Shown here: positions 24,416-34,757 of the stretch, one piece after another
Layout of the letters: each line of letters opens with the position of its first letter
Position numbering within the stretch: the stretch's first letter is position 1
DNA from: Hypoxylon rubiginosum
Taxonomy: Eukaryota > Ascomycota > Sordariomycetes > Xylariales > Hypoxylaceae
Assembly: GCA_902806565.1 (NCBI GenBank)
Contig: CADCXA010000055.1
Span: forward strand, 1,674,001-1,738,000
Reading direction: 5' to 3'
DNA length: 64,000 nucleotides
The notes under the pieces: generated by a model
Database searches by the model: none
Seen by the model: only the letters and a program-made list of their open reading frames with translations
Told to the model about the DNA's origin: nothing
Position numbers and translations under genes: made by a program

Positions 24416-26006
24416 ATGGCTACCGCAACGGAGACCACGCGCCTCTTGCACGAGCACGTACACATACACCGCCATGTGGACGAGGAAGAAGAGCGCATCG
24501 TCGACTGGGATGGACCTGACGACCCTGAGAATCCCATCAACTGGTCCAGCGCGAAGACATGGGGACATGTAGCCATCGTGTCCCTGCTGACATTCTTGGT
24601 GTAAGTGAGCCTGGCGCTGTTTTCATGACGGAATATCCGATTTGCTCACACGTGTATGCAGCCCCCTCGGCGCGACCATGTTCGCGCCCGCCATCCAGCA
24701 GGTGATGGATGACTTCGGGTCTTCCAACGACGTCATCTCGTCCCTCATCGTCTCCATCTACGTGCTCGGCTGGGGCCTGGGCCCGTTGGTGGTCGCCCCC
24801 TTGTCTGAGGTGCACGGCCGACTCGCCGTCTACACTGCGAGTAACGTGCTCTACATCCTCTTCACGGCGGCGTGCGCCTTGGCGCCGAACCTGGGGTCGC
24901 TGGTCTTCTTCCGTCTGATGGCCGGCACGATGGGATCCACGCCCCTGACTATCGGAGGCGGGACTATCTCTGATCTGGTCCCGATCCAGCAGCGTGGCCT
25001 CGCCCTGTCGCTCTACATGTTCGGTCCCGTCTTGGGGCCGTCCATCGGGCCGCTACTAGGAGGGTTCTTGACCCAGGCCTTGGGGTGGAGGTGGATCTTT
25101 TGGGTACTTGTGATTGTGGTAAGGACTATATTCTTATCGGTGGCTTAACGGCCATTCGACATTCCAATGTGCTAACGTGAACGATAGTACACGTGCATGA
25201 CTGTGGCCCAGATCGCCATCATGCGCGAGACATACCCAGCTGCGATCCTCAAAGCCAAGACGGACGCCTTGCGGAAGGAGACTGGCATAACGTCCTTGCG
25301 GTCAAAGCTAGACAACGGGCTCTCTAGCAGCCAGATCCTGGCACGCGCTATCGTGCGCCCGGCCAAGATGACCATCATGTCGTCCATCAATCTCGTGCTC
25401 TCGTTGGGCTCGGCGTACGTGAACGGGGTCGTCTTCCTGCTACTCACCACGGCGCCCCTGATGTTCCAGTCCGAGTACGGATTCTCCGCCCGGGACGTAG
25501 GCCTGGCCTTCATGGGCTTTGGCCTGGGTAACATAGCCGGTCTGGCCCTGTTCAGCGCCATCTCTGACCGGTTCATCCGGAAGCAGGCGGCGCAGAACGC
25601 GCTGAAGCCCGAGCATCGCCTCATGCCGGCCCTGATCGGAGCGCCATTGCTAGCCGTGGGACTCCTATGGTACGGGTGGAGCGCGCAGGCGCACGCGCAC
25701 TGGGCCGTCCCCGTTGTCGGCTCGGGGCTCATCGGGGCTGGCAACGTGCTGTTCAATACGGCTATCATCGGGTACCTGATCGACGCCTTCACGGTCTACG
25801 CGGCCAGCTCGATCGCGGCCAACACGGTCATCCGAAGCGTCGGCGGGACGCTACTGCCGCTCGCGGGGCGACATCTTTACGCGGCCCTGGGCTGGGGTTG
25901 GGGGAGCTCGCTGCTCGCGCTGTTCGCCCTGGTGTGCGGGTTCGCACTCATCTATCTGTATGCATACGGGGCGGCCATGCGGTCGAAGCAGCCCGTGAGG
26001 TTCTGA
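24416..26006 (+). CDS. MFS transporter, DHA1-like (12 TM)
   Basis: Proton-antiport drug/metabolite exporter of the plasma membrane. Three exons, 24416-24600, 24662-25118 and 25188-26006, give 486 aa. The N-terminal tail is cytosolic and acidic (VDWDGPDDPENPINW, the usual lead-in of fungal DHA1 pumps). Helices follow with APLSEVHGR (the loop 2-3 motif), FRLMAGTMGSTPLTIGGGTI, and GPVLGPSIGPLLGGFL before WRWIF (the antiporter motif C region). A long cytosolic loop separates the two halves, and the second half ends in LIYLYAYGAAMRSK. Its place between the two FAD oxidoreductases suggests export of the cluster product or an intermediate. The substrate cannot be read from sequence. Confidence 0.9.
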
Positions 26007-26747
26007 TTCATAGCGGCGAGGAACAAGCACCCACCTAACCTACCTCCTATGTAAGAGAGTTGTAATTGTATTTTGGGGATTGTGTAATGGAAAAATTGGA
26101 GTCAGACTTGTTGAAGTAACCGCATTGAGGGTAGGTGTGTGGGGAGATATGAAAGATAATGTAGTACTATTTTATCTTTACCTGTGTTGCATGCTACGCA
26201 ACTCAAGAAGAAGTTAAGCTTCATTAGATATTGTACAAGTTTGCCTGCAATACGGTAACCGACTGACTCTAACCTATCTGATGTGATAATCTAACCTTTC
26301 TTGGGGACAACGCTATGGGTTGACTTGTTTGTTGCCATGATGTCAGGGGGAAAGACCAATCATAGTAAACCTCCATCGCCGCATGTGGCATGTCTAAACG
26401 ACACTGCAGCAAATCTATTGACGCTGTAACGATTTCCGTTCCCTCCATTGTGTGAGTTTGTGTATGGCGCAGGGAGGCACCTACCAAGGTGCCTTTGCTT
26501 AGGGTTACTTGTAAACCCAAGTGGTTGCGACAACTTTTTTAATCTCTCATGCTTTCTTTGAAAGAGATGTTCCAGAGACGACCAAAGTAATTAATTATTG
26601 TTATCAAAGCTATTATAACAATCTGAGCTATTTATACTGAATAAAATTGGTTGTATGTCATAGATTTTGTGCTGGATAATCCCCAATTCGTTTATGCAGC
26701 TTGGGGTATAGACGATAAAAACAGGAGTATGGGACAATTACAATCCA
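26007..26747. other. Convergent spacer, AT-rich
   Basis: The 3' regions of the MFS gene (+) and the second FAD oxidoreductase (-) meet here. The sequence is AT-rich with no gene. CTTTCTTTGAAAGA occurs at 26552-26565, 182 bp beyond the oxidoreductase stop. The same 14-mer lies beyond the paralogous gene at 19148-19161. Confidence 0.5.
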
Positions 26748-28393
26748 TCAGTAGTCAATGGGGAAGTTGAACCCGAACAAGTGGTCGGGATCCCACTTCT
26801 TCTTGAGGGTGCGAAGCTTCGGCAACTTGGACGCGCCGTAGACTTGGTTCAGGGGCTCGTCACCGTGCGCGTAGTTCAGATATATCTGGGGATCCTGATA
26901 GCCGCTCGCTGCTTGGAGTTTGTCGCGCAGCGATCGCGACAGGTCGTCGACATCGGCATCTAGAGCTGGATCGGCATACACGTTGTCGAATAGGCTATAG
27001 CTTAATTAGTCGGGCCGCAACACATGATGTTGACAGACGTAGGAGACCAGAACCTAACTCACAGATAAGAATTAATATCTCTCCAAGGATACGATGTGTC
27101 ATTGTCTGGAACCTTCATCGCAGCCTCGTTGCTGTATCGCTGGATGGAGACACTGCCATTATAGTTTGGATGTGTCTCGTAAAAGTCATTCATCTCTTGC
27201 ATTATTTCTTCCATGGTGTCGGGGTCCGTCTTCTTCATCCCGAGGGTGTACCCATTGTGGCGGCCTCCCCGGTCGCATGCTCCCATGGAGAAGATTTCGT
27301 GCAACTCGCTGTTTGTCACGGTTTGGACTGCGGTTGAGATGGGGTTTAGTGCAGCGACTTGGTCTAGGTACGGCTGTGCTTCTGCCATTGTGCCATAGTA
27401 AACCACAGCAACGTTGAGCGAGGTCTCTTGTGTTGTGTGATTGTATCGTATGGCTGGTATGACAACAAGAGGAGCGGGAATATGCTCATCGTATGAATGC
27501 ACAAATTCCCATGCCGTTCGACTGGCTGAGAGGGGAAAACCAAAGCTGGCAAGAATCACCTCGCCCTTACTGGTTTGATCATAGACTTCGTAGGTGGCCG
27601 ACACAATTATGCCGAAATTCGCGCCCGCGCCGCGAATTGCCCAGAACAAGTCCGGGTTGACAAGCTTGGATGCGACGACCAGGTCACCTTTCGCGGTTAC
27701 TAGCTTCACGGATACGAGAGCATCTAGCACCAGGCCGTGAAGGCCTTGTAGAGTTCCGATGCCACCGCCGATAGTAGCTCCTACCATGCCAACACATACG
27801 GCGTTCCCAGTTTCTGTATTAAGAGTGGTGAGCCAAAGCATGGTCTGGTGGGTTGAGGATACGAACGGATCTCTTTTCCTGCCTTTTCTAAGGGTTCAGA
27901 TATCTGCCCGAACGTTACACCCCCGCCAATAGTCAAACGATTGTTAACAGCATCGACAACAACCGAGTTGAAGTTTTTGAGATTAATGTTGAGAGCATTT
28001 TGAACACGGGCGTAGTTCTTGTTACTGCCATGGCCGTTGAGTGTGGCTAAGAAAGGGATCTTGTTCCTTGAGGCAATTCTAACCTGAACGATACTGTTAG
28101 TTGGATGTGTTATGATACTCCTGCAAAATTCAAGAAGCTAGCTTCAGAAACTCCTTGGTAACACTCACAATAGCTTGGACATCCGCCTCAGTTACCGGCT
28201 TGATGGCAGCTTGAAATGTTGGCGGCTGCCAAGTCGACCACCGGGGTGAGGCAACTTCGGCGAAGTCGGGCTCGGAAACGGTAGCGATCTCAGTCCCGGG
28301 TGACACAAACGGCTTGAAAAGATCCTCGTAGTTGGGATTAGCTGCGATGGACAGCGAGGCGAGAGCCAAGACCTGGAATAGCTGGCTCAACAT
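26748..28393 (-). CDS. FAD-linked (BBE-type) oxidoreductase, copy 2
   Basis: Second flavin oxidase of the same family as the gene at 19303-21084. Four exons, 28393-28169, 28083-27867, 27813-27063 and 26994-26748, give 479 aa. The protein opens with a clear signal peptide (LSQLFQVLALASLSIAA), so it is probably secreted or vesicular. Visible are TGNAVCVGMVGATIGGGIG, VNPDLFWAIRGAGANFGII and the C-terminal BBE segment IYLNYAHGDEPLNQVYG with KKWDPDHLFGF. At the first FAD loop it has LNGHGSN where copy 1 and most relatives have GGGHG; the His is kept. Exon 2 is 217 nt as in copy 1, but copy 1 has one extra intron in the following segment. An in-frame GTG 15 nt upstream is not a likely start. Confidence 0.87.
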
Positions 28394-29475
28394 GCTTTTG
28401 TTAATCACACGAGACGAAGATCTTCTTGAAAGATGGGCGGCATATCTTGGGAACCATAATTATCACGGGGTAGTGGGTATTTATCAGCTAGTGTATCACT
28501 AAGTTCTATGATGTTGGCTCTGCCGTGTTGCCCTACTTTGTAATGTTACTTCTTCATCAAGGCTCACCTAGACAATAGCGTTGCCTGTAGTTTGCAAACT
28601 ATGAGATGTCGAGCAGAAGCGCTAATGATACGAGCCGTGTAGCCACTTAGATAGTTTGTCGAACTAGACATTTAGCCACATGAGCTACCGAGACATCTGC
28701 ACAGTCGGAAAGAGTCGTATATTCTGCTGAGCTGACGCTATTTTCGCAGTCTTAGGTCCGTGTGAATTACTCCGGCTGGTCTGCCTTCTCGATGTTAATT
28801 TGACTTGAATCATAACAAACAGCCACGAAACTGCGATGACGGTTATATAATAAATGCCAAAACTCGGTTTGGTTTGACCGGTCAAGCGGCGGAATTATCC
28901 CTAATAACTCTTAAAATTAGCCTAGGTGGTGATGGAATTTGAAGACTCACCACTGGGGTAAGACGCAGAGGGACGGGACGGCCCTGTCCCGCTTGACACT
29001 TGCCCAAATTTAAACAAATCTATTATTAGCATGTCAAATTTCCTTACTTGAGTACGAAGTAGCTAACGAAAGCGTTGTTGCCAACAGGATGTTAACTTCC
29101 GAGTGCATATTAGCGTCTGTGAAATAGATGGGCATTAGTGATTGCTGACCTGTAAGAGACCTGGTCCTTGTGAAATGAACGGTTTCACAAGATTGAGAAT
29201 ACGAGGATACAGGTCCGGATACGTACTCAAAGAACCATCAGAACACGCTGTCCCTAGGTCATTATAATATTTTATCTATATTTCTAAACGGTCTATAGAG
29301 ATAATTATGCTGTATCAAAAAAAAAAAAAAAAGATTTGTAAGAAAAAGCAGGCATTATAGGTCTAGTCAGGTCGGCAGGCAATTAAGTAGGTCCCTATCA
29401 TACAACCCGTATTATTTCCCGGTCTGTCCTCCGTCACACAGTCACTAGATTTTGCCGACCCCTACCCTGTCATAC
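28394..29475. other. Intergenic region upstream of FAD oxidoreductase 2
   Basis: This is AT-leaning DNA with no supported gene. It holds ACTCCGG at 28769-28775 and an A16 run at 29317-29332. The second MFS gene ends at the right edge, so the spacer is promoter for the oxidoreductase and 3' flank for the transporter. Confidence 0.5.
29317..29332. repeat. A16 homopolymer
   Basis: Sixteen consecutive A on the + strand, intergenic, just beyond the 3' end of the second MFS gene. Confidence 0.9.
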
Positions 29476-31668
29476 TTAAGCCTCAGCGACCGGAGGCTGC
29501 CCGGGTTGGTTCCTGTTCTTCCTCCTAATATCTCGCCAGCCCATGCCCCAGGCGGCAAGAAAGCCGCCCACGCCGGCACCCGTGACCAGGTAGAAAACCC
29601 TGTCCAGACTGTTCGAATACGCGATCAAAACGTTGGAAAGATCCCGGGGATCTACAACCTCGCGAAAGCGAGTGGCACCAGCTGCCAGGACAGCCTGCGT
29701 ATCCACATTAGGTGCCTGCTGGGGTAGGAGAGTCCGTAAGCTGGTGGAAAATATGGTGTTGTATAATGTCAAGAACACAGTGGGTCCAATGTATTGAGCC
29801 CATAATAGGAATGCCATGGCTTGAGATAGCTCCTGCTGGCTGACTGAGTTCTGGACGGCGACAATGGGCTGGTCGACAAGTTAGCAGTGAAGAAAGACAA
29901 TCAACAATTATTCATGCCTAAAGAAACATACCATTTGTAACCCAGCTCCGCGGCCACTGCTGGCAATGATTTGGTATCCGATCCATTTTCCAGTTGAAGT
30001 ATCCGGCTGGAATGTGGAAAACAACCCGGATCCGATTGAGATGAGGACGCCCGCAAAAATAGAGAAAAGAGGGACATAGCCCACTCGCGGCACTATATGA
30101 AGCCATCAGTATTATACGCCTAGGCGGATTACATTAACAGGTGGCTTACCTAGATACCCTCCCAAAACCGTGAAGAGAAGTTGAGCCAGGACAGTGGGCA
30201 GGAGGTACACTCCGCTCAATATGGCACTCACTCCTTTTACCGCCTGGAAATATATGGGAAGCCAATACGTGGAGCCGAGCAGCGATTCCATCTGGAAAGA
30301 ATAGTTCAATGCGCTCGCCCATACGACCTGGCGTTTCATGACCGAGAAGGGGAGTAAAGCATTATCGCCTCTGTAGTAGTTCCAGGCCGCCCAGACGATG
30401 AAAGTCGCCCCGGCACCAACGAAGAGACCGATAACCTGGGATGAGCTCCATGCGAACTGGTTGCCTCCGTATTGAAGAGCGAGGAGGAGCTGAATGACGG
30501 CCGGAGCGAGCAAGGCAAATCCCACTAGGTCGAGGTGGTGGTGGAGCTTAGAGGCGATTGTCCAGGGGGGCTGTTTGGGGACTTGCTCGGGGATGCGGAG
30601 GAAGAGAATCGGGAAAGCGACGACGGCTCCAATTGGAAGGTTGATGTAGAAACCTGTAGATCGGTTAGCGATACAGCTATACGTGAAAGAAAAGGGAACT
30701 TACTCCATCTCCACGTGTAACCGGTTGTAAACGCTCCTCCGATTAGAGGTGCAATTACCACGCCAAGTTGAGCCACTGTGAGAGGAGGGGCGTTAGCATT
30801 CAAGCATGAGATCGAGGGATGTTGGTGGGAGTTGACCTACCTCCTTGGATGATTCCTATCAACGCTGTGTTTGATCGCTGTTAGTCTAGGCCCAAGAGTA
30901 GAGAAGAAATTCAGGACGGGGACCTACGAGGACGTTTCTGAAGTGGCACGCAGCTAGACACAATAAGGATGGATCCGCTTAGGAGTCCCGACGCTCCAGC
31001 TCCAGCGATGGCTCGGCCAACAATCAACATATCAGACGTCTGCGCTGCTCCGCACAGCACAGAGCCAACCTCGAAGAAGAAGAAAAAGACTAGGAATGAC
31101 CACTGCTACTGTCAGGATGACATCAGATATTACCAGCTGTAAGAGGGATACTGACCTTGAGGGGAAAGACGTTGAAAATCTTTCCCGTCAGAGGTTGCAC
31201 TGCGGCCCTGGAGTTGCAAATTAGCACGATGATCGATCGCTCGAATGTGTAGGTATAACTATGGTGCTCTTACGATCCGAGATTGTAGGCCGCCGCGTAC
31301 CATCCAACATCCTCAAGGGACTGGAACTCATCCGATATGGCCGGGATAGCCTGAGCATCGTTAGTTGGTGTCATTACATGGTGAATTTTGATGTTACATA
31401 CCGTGCTCACAATAGAGGTGTCCAGGAGCATCAGAAACGACGCAAGAACAAGGGCGACGACGATGGCGACCAGCTTATATCCGGTGACATAGTGGTTCTC
31501 AGGGTCTTCCTCTTTGGGAGTGGCGATGGTACCAGGCGTGTCTGTTTCCCCGGGCGAGGCTTGGAATGACTGCTTCTCACTTCCCGGCGTTCTCTCAATC
31601 CCCGTGTAATGTTCAGCTTCTCGTTTCTCGTCGGCCGCCGGCACGCCTTCTTCGCGTTCGGTTGACAT
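29476..31668 (-). CDS. MFS transporter, DHA2-like (14 TM)
   Basis: Drug:H+ antiporter of the group that includes aflatoxin-type cluster pumps. Nine exons fit with unbroken frame: 31668-31402, 31350-31274, 31207-31156, 31102-30928, 30864-30841, 30775-30704, 30653-30150, 30092-29932 and 29868-29476, giving 574 aa. Exon 5 is only 24 nt. A Glu/Thr-rich cytosolic tail (~65 aa) comes first. Then come LLDTSIVSTAIPAISDEF (helix 1), GWYAAAYNL, IVGRAIAGAGASGLLSG, a 'FYINLPIG' segment after YTWRW that is characteristic of DHA2 pumps, and WLPIYFQAVKG. The gene is divergent from the Zn2Cys6 regulator at 32591, with a palindromic site between them, so the two are probably co-regulated. Confidence 0.88.
30841..30864 (-). 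other. 24-nt micro-exon in the DHA2 transporter
   Basis: Eight codons' worth of sequence (LIGIIQGG with split codons at both ends). The flanking introns are 30927-30865 (GTAGGT...CACAG) and 30840-30776 (GTAGGT...CACAG). It is needed to keep frame between QKRP and VAQLGVVIAP. Confidence 0.7.
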
Positions 31669-32590
31669 CTTGACGATGTCAGTATGTTGAGTACAAGACA
31701 GTAGTTAGGTAGATTTGCTATGGGAACTTAGGTGAGACAGACTGCCAAGTAGATGCGAAGTCGCTGTTGAACTTCTTAAATATCGTAAGCACCTTCAATA
31801 TCACCTGTCTCTACCTAGGGTAGCCACCAGAGACTTGTAATTAAAGCACCTTAAGACATGTGCCATCTAATGCATACGTTGTCACCGACTACCCTGGGAG
31901 GTAGGTATTTGAGTAACCAATTAGATAGTAGAAATCATACTAAGTACAGCCTTGAGGCAGCTTTAAGTTGATATTTGGAGTCGATAAGGAGTGTTTCCTA
32001 GGTTACTTCCTTTTTGTCTTTGATTTTCAGCGATCTTTAACTACAATCTACTTGTTACTTGTTCAGCCTCAAAACCGTATATAAACATAACCAAGAGCAG
32101 GCCGGCGGGATCTTTGCGGTCGCCGACAGCTGCTGCAAAGCGGGGATCAGCTTATTGCAGGACGAAAAGAGGATTATTCGAAACCTATCACTTTTCAACT
32201 CAGACGCCCCTATCATATACACGACGAAATGAGGCAAACAACTCCAATAATACCTTGGGTACCTGCCTTAGTACCCTGGCAGCCCGGTAGTGTAATTTCA
32301 GGGCCCATGTACTTTGGGTATAGGAATCCGGACTCCGGAGTAATACAAACCGGGACAGGGCGAATACTTTAGATTCCGTACCCGGCGGGCTGGTTTTGTT
32401 TGTTCTTACTCGCTGGCTGTGTCTCGCGCAGAAAACTTTAGTCAGCCACAGCTGAGAGACATTCTCCTTCAACTATCCCGTGTCCGCCGCATCTCACTAT
32501 CTTTGTTTGCCCTGCCCTGCGCGCGCACAAACGTCGACTGACGGCTGTTCGGGGCTTAGTAGAAACAACGCCTGCCTACCTAAGCAAAAC
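31669..32590. promoter_or_regulatory. Divergent promoter MFS / Zn2Cys6 regulator
   Basis: This 922-bp head-to-head spacer has no open frame of interest. It holds the palindromic GACTCCGGAGT at 32331-32341, directly preceded by ATCCG. A TATATAAA box lies at about 32078-32085. TACCTAGGGTA is at about 31812-31822. Confidence 0.6.
32331..32342. promoter_or_regulatory. Palindromic CCGG-core site (candidate Zn2Cys6 operator)
   Basis: GACTCCGGAGTA. Eleven bases are identical to the site at 45597-45607 in the PKS/P450 promoter. CCG and CGG half-sites are what Zn2Cys6 dimers contact. The link to a specific regulator is inference. Confidence 0.5.
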
Positions 32591-34757
32591 ATGGAGCCTG
32601 TACCATTGACTGCTCCCGAATCTCAGGCGACGTCCGCTTCCGCTTTAGGAGGTAGAGCCTGTACGAATTGTGCTCGAGTGAAATGCAAATGCATCTATCG
32701 GGCCGATGGCGCCACGTGCGAGAGGTACGTTGGAATATTGCTGATCCAGCCTTAGGAATAGTACTGCAAATCGCGGGCCGGCAGCTGTCGCGTCCCGTCT
32801 TGCCGTCTTCTGTCTCTCATACCTAGCACCTTCTAATACGTCTTAGATGTTTCCGCCTGAAGAAGGAATGTACGCCCTCAGCTTCGGTTGGACGCCGCGT
32901 TGTCAAACGCCGTGGTGTTTCTAGAACAGCTCGTCTTGAGGAGAAGCTTGACGAACTTGTGTCCTGTCTGAAGGCGCAGCGAGAGAATGGGAAGAAGGAC
33001 CCAGATGGTGAACTCGATGATGCGGGCGATCAGGGGGAATATGAATCAGAAACAGAGGAGCCATCCGTTGCCGCCTTGACTCCGGCCACAGCCACTAACA
33101 GTCTTGGGGGCACCACCCTGCTCAGTGCAGCAATAACTCCGGATTCCAGCATCTCTTTCCCCGAGGAGCCGTCCCCTTCCGAGGCAGAAGAGATGCTGAA
33201 AAAATTCCGGGAAGAAATAATAGTCAGTCGAACGATTGTATGCAATCTTCCATATCACTAACCAGGTCACCAGGGGTTCTTCCCGTTTGTCTATGTTCCC
33301 CCGCATGTGACATCGCAGCAGCTTCGGGAGCTATATCCATTTCTATGGCTGAATATCATCTGTACGGCGTTGACGTCGCCAAGAAGGCGAACTGCCCTAG
33401 GTGACCAAGCGAGAAGCATTGTAATTCAGAAGGTGGCTGTTGAGAGGGAGAAGAGCTTAGATCTTCTCTTGGGACTCCTGACCCTTGTTGGCTGGTAAGA
33501 ACTTCCAGTCCAAGACACTCCAGTTTGAAAGCCCTGTACTGATTAGTGATCATTAGGTCACATCTGCAACGAAGAGACAGGCCGTTCTGGACCTTGTTTT
33601 CGCAGCTCATTGTTACTTTGGTGTGCGACTTGGGCCTGCACAGGCCGGTGCCAGATGGCCCTTCTATATTTTGCGCTCCTAGTAAGGACGGCGATCCGCG
33701 AATGACGAGCTTCTTTCGAAGGCGAACCCACGAGGAGCAAAGGGCTGTATTAGGAGCTTTTGTCATAACCTCCATGTCCGTGCTTCGATTTCCTTCCTGT
33801 GACCCCCCGTCATGATGATCTGAGAACCTAACAAAACTATGCAGGATATCGAACGTCTTCAAACATGCACCTGGTCTCCGTTGGTCCCCGCTACTTGATA
33901 GCTATCTTTCCAACTTAGCTCAGGACAGCACAGTATCTCAGGATGAATCTCTAATTGCGCAGGTGAGGATGCAATTGATCGTAAACCAAATGTACGACGA
34001 TTCGTGGCAATCAAGTACTGGAGGTGGCCCTCCACCTCTTTATCTATCCGCCCTCCGATCGCAGCTACATGATATAACCAGGCATGAAAAACTGGGGACT
34101 GCTGTTAGAAATCATCGTAAGTCAACCTCTCGTCATCTCGTTGTAGTCTTATTTCTCAACAAGCCGTGTCTCCCAGCCATGATTTTGGAGCTCTATCATT
34201 TCACGGAGCTTTTAATCAACGAATCGGCGATAAGCAAGCCAGCCACGCCGTGGCATGAGCCGGATATGCAACGGTTTGAGGTTTACCAAAACTGTCTCGT
34301 ATCTATCAAGGCGTTTCTTGACACATTCTTCGCAACGCCGATTGCTGTATTCAACAACATGCCATTCACAAGCTATCCACAGCTTGTCCGAGTCATACGG
34401 TGTCTTCACAGGCTCACAACACTGCAAGATCCTGCGTGGGATCGAGCCGCCGTCCGAAGAAGCGTGGACTTGATCCCGACATGCGACAAGATCATCGGGA
34501 CGTTCGAGTACTTGAAGGCTGCTTCAACCTTGGTTGCACCAGATGCTGGTGAGGATGAATCCCACAATTGGGGTCTGGGAGTGTTTCGAAAGATGAGAGC
34601 AACATGGCAAAACGAACTGGCTAATATGGATGCCACAAGCACCACAAGCCGCGAGACTAGTTTGATTGATGGCGCACAAGGTGGTGGATTCGCAGCATCC
34701 ATGGATTTTTCTGGCGATCCATGGTTGTCTGACGTGTTGAACGACTTTTGGGAATAA
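32591..34757 (+). CDS. Zn2Cys6 transcription factor, cluster regulator candidate 1
   Basis: Fungal binuclear-cluster regulator. Six exons, 32591-32724, 32847-33222, 33274-33494, 33557-33775, 33845-34116 and 34177-34757, give 600 aa. The zinc cluster is at about 21-53: CTNCARVKCKC, then CERCFRLKKEC across the first intron, with spacing C-x2-C-x6-C-x8-C-x2-C-x6-C. A basic segment (GRRVVKRRG) and a short coiled region (ARLEEKLDELVSCL) follow, then an acidic linker and the fungal-specific middle homology region. The C-terminus is acidic and aromatic (DFSGDPWLSDVLNDFWE), like an activation tail. The intron at 33776-33844 uses a GTCCGT donor, the weakest junction in the model. Start chosen at AAACATGG; an in-frame upstream ATG does not exist. 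The gene is divergent from the DHA2 pump. Confidence 0.85.

Noticed and set aside
28394..28408. Start of BBE oxidase copy 2 at 28408
   Set aside because: That codon is GTG. The ATG at 28393 gives a clean signal peptide.
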